This document shows positions 7,101-14,088 of a stretch of 64,000 nt of DNA, piece after piece. This DNA comes from Roseateles_C aquae (GTDB lineage: Bacteria > Pseudomonadota > Gammaproteobacteria > Burkholderiales > Burkholderiaceae_C). The stretch is from the NCBI RefSeq assembly GCF_032337115.1, contig NZ_JAVXZY010000001.1:496001-560000 (forward strand). Reading direction: 5' to 3'. The position numbers and the translations under genes were made by a program. Each line of letters starts with the position of its first letter. The stretch's first letter is position 1. Under the pieces are notes generated by a model. That model saw only the letters and a program-made list of their open reading frames with translations, ran no database searches and was not told where the DNA came from.

Positions 7101-9488
7101 ACCGACGAGATTGCCCTGTTCAGCACCAGCGCACTACCGCTGCTGAACACCCAGCAGATCGCAGCGCTGACCGCCGCACAGATGGCCGGCCTGGCCGCGG
7201 GCACGCTGGACCTCTGGCGCCCCGAGCAGACGGCCGCGCTCAGCGCCGCCGCCGTGCATGCCTTGTCCAGCAGCCAGCTGCAGCATCTGAGCGCCAATCA
7301 GCTGGCCGCCTTCAACAGCGCGCAGATGCAGGCCCTCGGTGCCGACGCGATTCCGCTGCTGCAGCCCGCCACGCTGGCTGCCCTGCACCAGGAGCAGCTG
7401 CAAGGTCTCTCCAGCACCCAGTGGTTGGCGATGAGCACGGCCCAGCTGCAGGCGCTGTCGCCTGATCAACTGGGTGCCTTGTCCAGCAGCCATCTGCATG
7501 CATTGCGACCCGAACAGGTCGGCGCGTTTACCGCCAACCAGGTGGCAGCCCTGAGCGTCGAGCAGATCTCGGCACTCGACAAGAACGATCTGCATGCGCT
7601 GTCGGACAGCGCGCTGCGCGCCCTCAATGTCGCCCAGGTCGCTGCGCTGAGCTCGGCCCAGCTGGCCGGCCTGAGCAATACACAGCTCGGCCTGTTCAGC
7701 GCCACCCAACTCGGCGCGCTGAGCAGCAGCGCATTCGCCAGCCTGAGCGTCAGCCAGCTGCAATCGCTGACACCCGAACAGTTCGGCCAGCTGGCCGCTT
7801 CGCAGATTGCCGCGCTGACGCCCTACCGGCTCAGCATGCTGAGCCCTGCGGTCATGGCGGCGCTGGGCGCCGAACAACTGGCCGCCATCGCCGCGCCGCA
7901 GGCGCTGAGCCTCAGCGCCAGTCAATGGGCAGCGCTGGACCATGACCATATCGGCTATCTCGCCCCGGCCGTGCTGCGCGCACTGCCGGTCAGCACGCTG
8001 AACCAGCTGGGTAGCGATCAACTCTCCGGGCTCAGCGCGGCGCAGGTGGCGGCGCTGGGCGTCAGTCAGATCTACGGCCTGAGCAGTAGCGCTTTGCAGG
8101 CCTTGAGTCCACAGGCTATTGCAGCGCTCGGCACCGAACAGTTCAGCGCCCTGAGCGCGACCCAGATCGGCGCGCTGACAGCCCGGCAGGTCGCCGCGAT
8201 CAGCGTTGCAGATCTGAAGCTGATCACCGACGCCGAGCTGCAGGTGCTGCGTCCCGAGCAGTTGGTCGCGCTGAGCGAGGCCCAGCTGGGCGTGCTGACG
8301 GCACAGCAGCTGGGCGTGCTGGCTGCCCCCCAGGTGGCGGCCTTGGCGCTCAACCAGATCGCGGCCCTCAGTACCAGCCAGGTGCGTGGCCTGCACGGCG
8401 AGCAGCTGCAAGCGTTGAGCGCTGCGCAATGGGAGGCGATGAGCACGGCCGCGCTGCACGCGCTGAATGCCGGCCAGCTCGCCGCCGTCAACGCGGGCCA
8501 GCTTGATCTGCTGCACCCTGAGCAGTGGCGGGCGCTCAGCAACGGCGCACTCACCGGCCTGTCCACCACGCTGCTGAGCGGCCTCAGCGCTGCAACGCTG
8601 AACACAATGAGTGCAGCGCAGATCGAAGCGCTCAGCGGCAGCCAGATCCAGTCCTTGCAGGCCAGCCAGGTGCATGGTCTGAGCAGCACGCTTTTCGCGG
8701 CCATCACCCCGGCCGACATCGGCCTGCTCAGCACCGCTCAAGGTGCAGCGCTGACCGTTGCCCAGGCGGCTGCGATGACGGCGGACCAGGTCCGTGAACT
8801 GCGACCCGAGGTGCTTGCCGCGATGAGCGAGGCGGCGCGCCAGGCGCTGCACACGGAAGCCCTGACGGCTACCATCGGCGCCGTCGCCCCGACGACGCAG
8901 GCCGCGGGCTTCATCGACCTGAGCGGCATTGCTTTGGCGGCCGATGTCGGGCCAAGCAGCCATATCGCGGCTGCCGTGCAGGCGCCGGCTGCCGCTGCCA
9001 GCTTGCCCGGCGCCGGCAGCGCCTGGGCGGCATCGCCGCCGGCGCTGGCCGCTGCCGAAGCCTCGGTACGCCACAGCATGGCAACGAGCCTCGGCCACCA
9101 TGAGGCGCCGAGCATGGACAGTGTCAACAGCGGTGGCGCCGTGCTGCCCGAACTGGACTTCGGGCCGACACAGGACTTGAGCTCGTCCCAGCCCACAGCG
9201 CCCGCCGAACACGCCCAGCTGCTGTCAAACCACATCGTCAGCCAGTTGCACCAGGCCACCCAGCTGGAGGTGCATGAGCTGATTAATGCCAGCGCCTTGC
9301 CGACATTGGCCGAGATGCTGGTGGCACCGGGCGGCAACCTGCTGGCCGGTTCGGAAAGCCTATCGCCCCCTGCCTCGGCGCACGCCGCCACACTTGATGG
9401 GCAGCCTGACACGCTGTCGCTGGCCGCCTTGCATTGGCTGCGCCAGCACCACGATGAGCATGACGGTCACCGCGCGCTCTCCATTTAG
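4194..9488 (+). CDS. Giant octapeptide-repeat protein of unknown function (1764 aa)
   Basis: I do not recognise a function. After 16 residues, positions 17-1559 are 193 consecutive units of eight residues. The consensus is [L/F/M/I]-[S/T/G/N]-x-x-Q-[L/I/V]-x-[A/G/S], for example LSSSQLQA, FSAAQLGA and LTPEQFGQ. Position 1 is hydrophobic in every unit and Gln fills position 5 in about 120. The S-x-x-Q/E spacing resembles a helix N-cap box, so a solenoid of short helices is plausible but unproven. The last 205 residues are non-repetitive, rich in Ala, His and Ser, and end near HDEHDGHRALSI. I find no cysteine, about nine lysines, no signal peptide, no LPXTG and no RTX nonapeptide. AAAGGTAAG before the ATG serves as ribosome site. 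The gene is not next to a dedicated secretion system and stops eight bases before the convergent dnaE end. An intracellular scaffold, an adhesin exported by an unlinked type I system, or an ice/surface-binding solenoid are all possible. Confidence 0.88.
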   Translation: MTTQATPVPTNGDASQLSPQAIAKLTAEQIAAITPAELARFSSLQLNAFSGAQFAKLGSSQLQALTEEQMHLLQPKLLQALSASQLQAFDAEHLSQLGLASWRSLSVAQLNGLKPEVLADIAPAQIQTLMPNQLAALNPASLAALRPEQWAVVTPTQLAVLSVSQVQALSTSAMAALSPTALRNLGAAAAAALSQEQLGVLATPQLQAFSVAAIQALTPAQLQSLSTLQISSLTSPQIGALRNGQLAALSSDDIHALSAAQLNAFSASQFARLSPEQLQAIAPEQIAAFTGRQLTAMTATQVQSFSAAQLGALNPVALRLLGSSQIAALGSEDMAAFSAAQLRALSSQQLAALDTEDIAALSSEQVAALAPAQLAGLRLAQLAAFSSADLHALSAAQLGALTSTQMAAFGASQLQAFSGEQIAGLTARQIAGLSSSQLQALTAEQVSHLSISALRALSSSQLAALSSDDIAALTPDQIKAFGASQLAVFSTDEIRALSADQLGAFNATQLAALTTAQIQALSPDQLASLSASTLRGLTRIEAAALSQAQLQSLSSSQLQAFSSTAIQGLDSAQLQSLSIDQVRALGSQQIAALSTSQLAAFGSEDWQALGTQQLAALSSAQVRGMSEGALQALSHDQWALLGARQVQGLSTTQIQKLSADNVAALSATAISALSTSQFLALNSSQFQAIESQDIAALSPAELRAMGATQIGWLNTLQVSALTASELGSFNTNQIRALSAEQFAALSSTALRGLTAAGFAALTPAQLQTLSSSQLAGLGGGQANALSSSQLLALNTDQIQALPLAVLNSFSSAQIAALSSAQLDALSSSQIAGLNAADIPALTAALPHWSNSQLGALTAAQTARLNSDSITALSAEQLQAFNATALANLSSASMAAMSAAQLGALSSSQLQAFDAADLRALGTQKLALLSSSQIAGLNASAVAALDSSQLSALGASGIAALSPAALTGLSTDEIALFSTSALPLLNTQQIAALTAAQMAGLAAGTLDLWRPEQTAALSAAAVHALSSSQLQHLSANQLAAFNSAQMQALGADAIPLLQPATLAALHQEQLQGLSSTQWLAMSTAQLQALSPDQLGALSSSHLHALRPEQVGAFTANQVAALSVEQISALDKNDLHALSDSALRALNVAQVAALSSAQLAGLSNTQLGLFSATQLGALSSSAFASLSVSQLQSLTPEQFGQLAASQIAALTPYRLSMLSPAVMAALGAEQLAAIAAPQALSLSASQWAALDHDHIGYLAPAVLRALPVSTLNQLGSDQLSGLSAAQVAALGVSQIYGLSSSALQALSPQAIAALGTEQFSALSATQIGALTARQVAAISVADLKLITDAELQVLRPEQLVALSEAQLGVLTAQQLGVLAAPQVAALALNQIAALSTSQVRGLHGEQLQALSAAQWEAMSTAALHALNAGQLAAVNAGQLDLLHPEQWRALSNGALTGLSTTLLSGLSAATLNTMSAAQIEALSGSQIQSLQASQVHGLSSTLFAAITPADIGLLSTAQGAALTVAQAAAMTADQVRELRPEVLAAMSEAARQALHTEALTATIGAVAPTTQAAGFIDLSGIALAADVGPSSHIAAAVQAPAAAASLPGAGSAWAASPPALAAAEASVRHSMATSLGHHEAPSMDSVNSGGAVLPELDFGPTQDLSSSQPTAPAEHAQLLSNHIVSQLHQATQLEVHELINASALPTLAEMLVAPGGNLLAGSESLSPPASAHAATLDGQPDTLSLAALHWLRQHHDEHDGHRALSI
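4242..8870 (+). repeat. 193-unit tandem array of degenerate 24-bp (8-codon) repeats
   Basis: Reading the frame in steps of eight codons from nt 4242, the same register holds to nt 8870. The only exception is unit 104 (residues 841-847), which has seven residues. The expected Gln at position 5 is missing there and the register resumes with a Trp at position 1 of the next unit. The units are conserved at protein level but diverged at DNA level: neighbouring copies rarely match over all 24 bases. This indicates an old expansion kept under selection, not a recent slippage tract. Confidence 0.92.
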
Positions 9489-9496
9489 CTGGCGTT

Positions 9497-12400
9497 TCAG
9501 TCGTAGACGATCTGCGGCAGTGCACCCGCGTCGCCATTCTTGGCCGGCGGCGCAAACAACGCCAGCGCCTCGTCGACCGGCCAGAACTTGGCCGCATCGC
9601 CAAGGTCCAGCTCGGCCACCGCGCCCTCGCGCTTGATCGTCAGCCGCAGTGACAGGCCCAGCGTCAGCCGGCCCTGCTCGGTGTCGATCTGGCGCGCCGG
9701 CCACTGCTGGATCACCTCGGCCACCGGCGGCGTCACGCCATTGGCCTCCAGGCGCAGGAACTTGCCGAAGCGGGCCCGCGCGCCGGCCAGGTCCCAGATC
9801 TGCTGCACGTTCAAGCGCAGGCCGCCGGAGAAGCGGTCGTTCTGCACCTTGCCGGAGACGATGATCAGGCTGTCCTCGGCCAGCAGCTCCTTGTTGGCAT
9901 TGATCAGCTCCTCGTTGGCCACCGCCTCGATCGCATCGCTCTTGTCGTCGAGCTTGAAGATGGCGACGCGGCCGCGATGGCCGTTGATGATGCGCATATC
10001 GGCCACGATGCCGGCCACCATCACCGGCTCGCGGCTGTCTTGCAGATCGACGATGCGGCGCTTGACCATGCGTCGCACCTCGTCGCCGCACTGGTCGAAC
10101 AGATGGCCGGAGAGGTAGAAGCCGATGGCCGTCTTCTCCAGGCTCAGCCGCTCCTTGATGCTCCAGGGCTTGGCCTCGACCAGATCGGGCTCGGCCGTCG
10201 ATGAGCCATGGGTATCGTCGAAGTCGAACAGGCCACCCTGGTCGGCATTGGCGGCCAGGTTGTCGGCATAGGTGTAGCCCAGCGCCACGCTGGCCAGCAG
10301 CTGCGAGCGCTCGACCTGCATCGTGTCGAAGGCGCCGGCCTTGATCAGCGCCTCGACGACGCGCTTGTTGACCGCCTTGCGGTCGACCCGGGCGCAGAAA
10401 TCGAAGAAGGTCTTGAAGGGGCCGCCGGCCTCGCGCGCCGCCACGATGGCATCGATGGCGCCCTGGCCGGTGCCCTTGATGGCGCCGAGGCCGTAGTTGA
10501 TCAGCTTGCCGCTGATCGGCTCGAAGCGATAGACACCGCGGTTCACGCAGGGCGGCTGGAACTCGATGGAGAACAGCTTGGCGTCGTTGAGCAACACCTT
10601 GAGCTTGTCGGTGTCGTCCATTTCAATGGTCATGTTCGCGGCGTAGAACTCGGCCGTGAAATGGGTCTTCAGCCAGGCCGTGTGATAGCTCAGCAAGGCG
10701 TAGGCGGCGGCGTGCGACTTGTTGAAGCCGTAGCCGGCGAATTTCTCCATCAGGTCGAAGACCTCGTCGGCCTTGTCCTGGCTGATGTCCTTGGCCGCGG
10801 CCCCCTTGCGGAAGATCTCGCGGTGCATGGCCATTTCCTCGGCCTTCTTCTTGCCCATCGCGCGGCGCAGCATGTCGGCGCCGCCAAGGCTGTAGCCGCC
10901 CAGCACCTGGGCCGCCTGCATCACCTGCTCCTGGTAGACCATCACGCCATAGGTCTCTTCCAGCACCTGGCCGAGCAGCGGATGCGGGTACTCGATCGTT
11001 TCGCGGCCATGCTTTCGCGCCACGAACGAGGGGATCAGGTCCATCGGCCCCGGCCGGTACAGCGACACCAGCGCGATCAGGTCTTCGAAGCGCGAGGGCT
11101 TGGCGTCCTTCAGCAGCCGCTGCATGCCTGGCGATTCAAACTGGAACACGCTTTCCGAATAGCCGTCGCCGAAGAGCTTGAAGGTCTTGCGATCGTCCAG
11201 CGGCACCTTGGCGAAATCGAAATCGGCCTGGTCCGGATGGCGGGCGATGATGAAGTTCTTGGCCAGTTCGAGAATGGTCAGCGTGGCCAGGCCCAAGAAG
11301 TCGAACTTGACCAGGCCGATGGCCTCGACGTCGTCCTTGTCGTACATGCTGACCGCGCTGTTCGAGCCGGGCTGCTGGTACTGGGCACAGAAGTCGGTGA
11401 TCTTGCCCGGCGCGATCAGCACGCCGCCGGCGTGCATGCCGATCGAGCGCACCGTGCCTTCAACGCGGGCGGCCAGCGTCAGGAGGCCGGCCACTTCCTC
11501 GTCTTCCTTCTCGCGCTCCTCGATCTCGGGCGACTCGTGCCGCGCATAGACCATCTTGGCCTTTTCCGGATCGAAGTCCGGCGGCAGCTTGGCCAGCGTC
11601 ACCGTCTTGCCCGGCGGCGCCGGCACCAGCTTGGCGATCGAATCGACATGGCCGAAGCCCATACCCAGCACCCGGCCGATATCACGCAGCGCGCCCTTGG
11701 CCGCCATGGTGCCGAAGGTGGCGATCTGGCTGACGGCGGGACGACCGTATTTGTCCTTCACATAGTCGATGACGCGGTCGCGATTGCCCTGGCAGAAGTC
11801 GATGTCGAAGTCAGGCATCGAGACCCGCTCGGGGTTCAGGAAACGCTCGAACAGCAGGTTGTACTGCAGCGGGTCCAGATCCGTAATCGACAGCACATAG
11901 GCCACCAGCGAGCCGGCACCCGAGCCCCGGCCCGGGCCGACCGGGCAGCCATTGGCCTTGGCCCAGCGGATGAAGTCCGACACGATCAGGAAGTAGCCCG
12001 GGAAGCCCATCTTGATGATGGTGCCCAGCTCGAACTCCAGCCGCTCGACGTAGCGCGGCCGCTCGGCATCGCGCTTGGCCGCGTCCGGGAACAGCTGCAA
12101 GAGGCGCCACTCCAGGCCTTCGTAGCTGAGCTCGCGGAAATAGGTTTCCATCGGCATGACGCTGCCGTCGTCGAGGATGGGCGTCGGGAAGTTGGGCAGT
12201 TGCGGCTTGCCCAGCTTCAACGAAAGGCTGCAGCGGCGGGCGATCTCCACCGTGTTGGCAATGGCCGAGGGGATGTCGGCAAACAGCGCCTCCATTTCGG
12301 CCTGCGGCTTGAAATACTGGCCCGGCAGAAAGCGCTTGACCCGCTTGGGATTGGCCAGGGTCTCGCCATCGGCAATACAGACCCGCGCCTCATGGGCGTC

Positions 12401-13021
12401 GAAATCGGCCTCCTCGAGAAACTGCACTGGGTGGGTGGCCACCACAGGCAAACCGAGCTCGGCCGCCAGCGGCACGGTGGCGCGCACCAGCGCCTCCTGG
12501 CCCGGCAGGCCGGCGCGCTGCAGCTCCAGGTAGAAGCGGCCCGGATAGATGGCCGCCAGCCGCTCGGCCCATTCGCGAGCGCGTGGCTGATCGCCGCTCA
12601 TCAGCGCCTGGCCAACGGCGCCGAACTGCGCACCGCTGATGCAGATCAGGCCCTCGTGCAGCTCCTGCATCCATTCGAGCTTCAGGCAGGCCTGGGTGCG
12701 CTGGACGTTCTGGATCCAGGCGCGCGACAGCAGTTCGCTGAGGTTCAGATAGCCCTTGCTGTTCTGCACCAGCAGCAGCACGCGGGTCGGTTGGCGGTCG
12801 CTGGCCTCGGCCTCGATCCAGCAATCGGCGCCCAAAATCGGCTTGACACCCTTCTTGCGACAGGCGTTGTAGAACTTCACCGCGCCAAAGGTATTGGCCA
12901 GATCGGTGATGGCCAGCGCCGGCTGGCTGTCCTTGGCCGCGGCGGCGGCGGCGTCGTCGACTCTCAGGGTGCCGTCGACGACGGAAAACTCGGTATGGGT
13001 GCGCAGGTGAACGAAAGGCAT
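9497..13021 (-). CDS. dnaE: DNA polymerase III subunit alpha
   Basis: A 1174-residue replicative polymerase catalytic subunit, close to the 1160 residues of the E. coli protein. It has the N-terminal PHP domain (FVHLRTHTEFSVVDG), the catalytic aspartates in MPDFDIDF near residue 402 (equivalent to E. coli D401/D403), GPGRGSGAGSLVAY, and the GYGFNKSHAAAYA segment of the finger domain, then helix-hairpin-helix and OB-fold parts. It extends DNA in the replisome together with the beta clamp and epsilon. The ATG at 13021 matches the conserved MPFVHLR start. A CTACAAT box ends five bases before this ATG and there is no Shine-Dalgarno sequence, so the message may be leaderless. Confidence 0.97.
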   Translation of the reverse strand: MPFVHLRTHTEFSVVDGTLRVDDAAAAAAKDSQPALAITDLANTFGAVKFYNACRKKGVKPILGADCWIEAEASDRQPTRVLLLVQNSKGYLNLSELLSRAWIQNVQRTQACLKLEWMQELHEGLICISGAQFGAVGQALMSGDQPRAREWAERLAAIYPGRFYLELQRAGLPGQEALVRATVPLAAELGLPVVATHPVQFLEEADFDAHEARVCIADGETLANPKRVKRFLPGQYFKPQAEMEALFADIPSAIANTVEIARRCSLSLKLGKPQLPNFPTPILDDGSVMPMETYFRELSYEGLEWRLLQLFPDAAKRDAERPRYVERLEFELGTIIKMGFPGYFLIVSDFIRWAKANGCPVGPGRGSGAGSLVAYVLSITDLDPLQYNLLFERFLNPERVSMPDFDIDFCQGNRDRVIDYVKDKYGRPAVSQIATFGTMAAKGALRDIGRVLGMGFGHVDSIAKLVPAPPGKTVTLAKLPPDFDPEKAKMVYARHESPEIEEREKEDEEVAGLLTLAARVEGTVRSIGMHAGGVLIAPGKITDFCAQYQQPGSNSAVSMYDKDDVEAIGLVKFDFLGLATLTILELAKNFIIARHPDQADFDFAKVPLDDRKTFKLFGDGYSESVFQFESPGMQRLLKDAKPSRFEDLIALVSLYRPGPMDLIPSFVARKHGRETIEYPHPLLGQVLEETYGVMVYQEQVMQAAQVLGGYSLGGADMLRRAMGKKKAEEMAMHREIFRKGAAAKDISQDKADEVFDLMEKFAGYGFNKSHAAAYALLSYHTAWLKTHFTAEFYAANMTIEMDDTDKLKVLLNDAKLFSIEFQPPCVNRGVYRFEPISGKLINYGLGAIKGTGQGAIDAIVAAREAGGPFKTFFDFCARVDRKAVNKRVVEALIKAGAFDTMQVERSQLLASVALGYTYADNLAANADQGGLFDFDDTHGSSTAEPDLVEAKPWSIKERLSLEKTAIGFYLSGHLFDQCGDEVRRMVKRRIVDLQDSREPVMVAGIVADMRIINGHRGRVAIFKLDDKSDAIEAVANEELINANKELLAEDSLIIVSGKVQNDRFSGGLRLNVQQIWDLAGARARFGKFLRLEANGVTPPVAEVIQQWPARQIDTEQGRLTLGLSLRLTIKREGAVAELDLGDAAKFWPVDEALALFAPPAKNGDAGALPQIVYD

Positions 13022-13034
13022 ACGGGATTGTAGA

Positions 13035-13050
13035 GAGGCGGAGCCGCCTC
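13035..13050. promoter_or_regulatory. Perfect inverted repeat in the dnaE/cyclophilin divergent promoter region
   Basis: GAGGCGG, two bases, CCGCCTC: two perfect 7-base arms in the 80-base gap between dnaE and the cyclophilin gene. It sits just upstream of the TACAAT box of dnaE. It could be an operator for both genes or simply a GC-rich hairpin; no bound protein can be named. Confidence 0.35.
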
Positions 13051-13101
13051 GCCGGCGGGTATGCTCGCCGCCAATTTCACAGCACAGGACGGAGGGCCAC
13101 C

Positions 13102-14055
13102 ATGAATGCATCTCGAAGCGCATCTCGATTCACTGCCATCTTGCTGGCAAGCCTGCTCGCTGGCAGCGCCATCGCGGCCAGTGCAGCCGCCACAGCGCCA
13201 GCCGCCAAGGCCGACAGCAACCCCGCCCGCACCGGCGCCGACGTGATCAAGGCCGCCACGGCTGGTGAATGGCGTGATGTCGAGCCGCGCAATCTCTTGA
13301 TCATGGACCTGCCCCAGGGTCAGGTCTTGATCGAACTGGCCGAACGCTTCGCCCCGCGCCATGTGGCCAATATCCGCACCCTGGCGCACAACGGCTACTG
13401 GAACGGCCTGACCGTGCTGCGTGTGCAGGACAACTACGTCGCCCAATGGGGCGATCCGAACGGCGACGACGAAAAGACCGCCAAGCCCTTGGCGCCCGCG
13501 TCGGCCAAACTGCCGGCCGAGTTCAGCATTCCCTTCAAGGGCCTGCCGATCAACAAGCTGCCCGATGTCGACGGCTGGGCGCCGGTGAGCGGCTTTGTCG
13601 ATGGCTTCGCCGTCGCCGCCAATCCCAAGCAGAACAAAGCCTGGCTGGCGCATTGCTATGGCGTCGTTGGCGCCGGGCGCGGCGAGACGGTCGACTCCAG
13701 CACCGGTGCCGAGCTCTACGCGATGATCTCGCCGGCCCGCGGCCTGGACCTGAACATCACCGTCGTCGGCCGCGTGCTCAAGGGCATGGAGTTCCTGGCG
13801 GCCCTGCAGCGCGGCGGCCCGAACATGGGCTTCTACGACCAGCCCGAGCAGCGCACAACAATCAAGCAGGTCCGCCTGGCTTCCGACCTGCCCGAGTCCG
13901 AACGGCCGCACCTGCAGCTGCTGCGCACCGACAGCAAGAGCTGGGACGCGCTGCTGGACACCCGCCGCCACCGTGGTGGCTGGTTCGTGCACAGCCCCGA
14001 GCATGTCGACGTCTGCGGCGCCACGGTGCCGATGCGAGACAAGCCGGCGCAGTGA
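13102..14055 (+). CDS. Periplasmic cyclophilin-type peptidyl-prolyl cis-trans isomerase
   Basis: A 317-residue protein with a cleavable-looking signal peptide (hydrophobic residues 12-32, Ala-rich, cleavage near AIAASAAATA). The cyclophilin core follows: LIMDLPQGQVLIELAERFAP is the first strand-helix unit, then NIRTLAHNGYWNGLTVLRV and the active-site-like YVAQWGDP. It is longer than PpiA (about 190 residues) because of insertions between strands and a C-terminal extension. It should catalyse proline isomerisation and assist folding in the periplasm. The GGAGGG ribosome site supports the ATG at 13102. Confidence 0.85.
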   Translation: MNASRSASRFTAILLASLLAGSAIAASAAATAPAAKADSNPARTGADVIKAATAGEWRDVEPRNLLIMDLPQGQVLIELAERFAPRHVANIRTLAHNGYWNGLTVLRVQDNYVAQWGDPNGDDEKTAKPLAPASAKLPAEFSIPFKGLPINKLPDVDGWAPVSGFVDGFAVAANPKQNKAWLAHCYGVVGAGRGETVDSSTGAELYAMISPARGLDLNITVVGRVLKGMEFLAALQRGGPNMGFYDQPEQRTTIKQVRLASDLPESERPHLQLLRTDSKSWDALLDTRRHRGGWFVHSPEHVDVCGATVPMRDKPAQ

Positions 14056-14088
14056 AGCACCGCAGGGCCTGCCCAGCCTTGCTGAGCG

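Noticed and set aside
4242..8870. Likeness of LTPEQ-type octads to TAL effector repeats (LTPEQVVAIAS).
   Set aside because: TAL repeats are 33-35 residues with a defined two-helix fold and base-specifying pair. Only the helix-capping start is shared, which is likely convergent.
4242..8870. 24-bp tandem repeats as a CRISPR array.
   Set aside because: The repeats are coding, contiguous without unique spacers, diverged at DNA level, and no cas genes are present.
5151..9212. Long open frames on the minus strand opposite the octapeptide gene (about 540 and 690 codons).
   Set aside because: They are shadows. The 24-base periodic, GC-rich sense sequence leaves the antisense frame free of stops and gives matching low-complexity repeats of Arg/Gln/Leu. 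No ribosome sites or family motifs are present.
1..9488. The exporter at the left edge as a type I secretion ATPase for the giant repeat protein.
   Set aside because: It looks MsbA-like, is separated by three genes including two on the opposite strand, and no HlyD or TolC gene is beside it.
10208..13033. A 941-codon plus-strand open frame opposite dnaE.
   Set aside because: It is the antisense of a fully recognisable polymerase gene, with no motifs of its own. Biased third positions in GC-rich DNA produce such frames.
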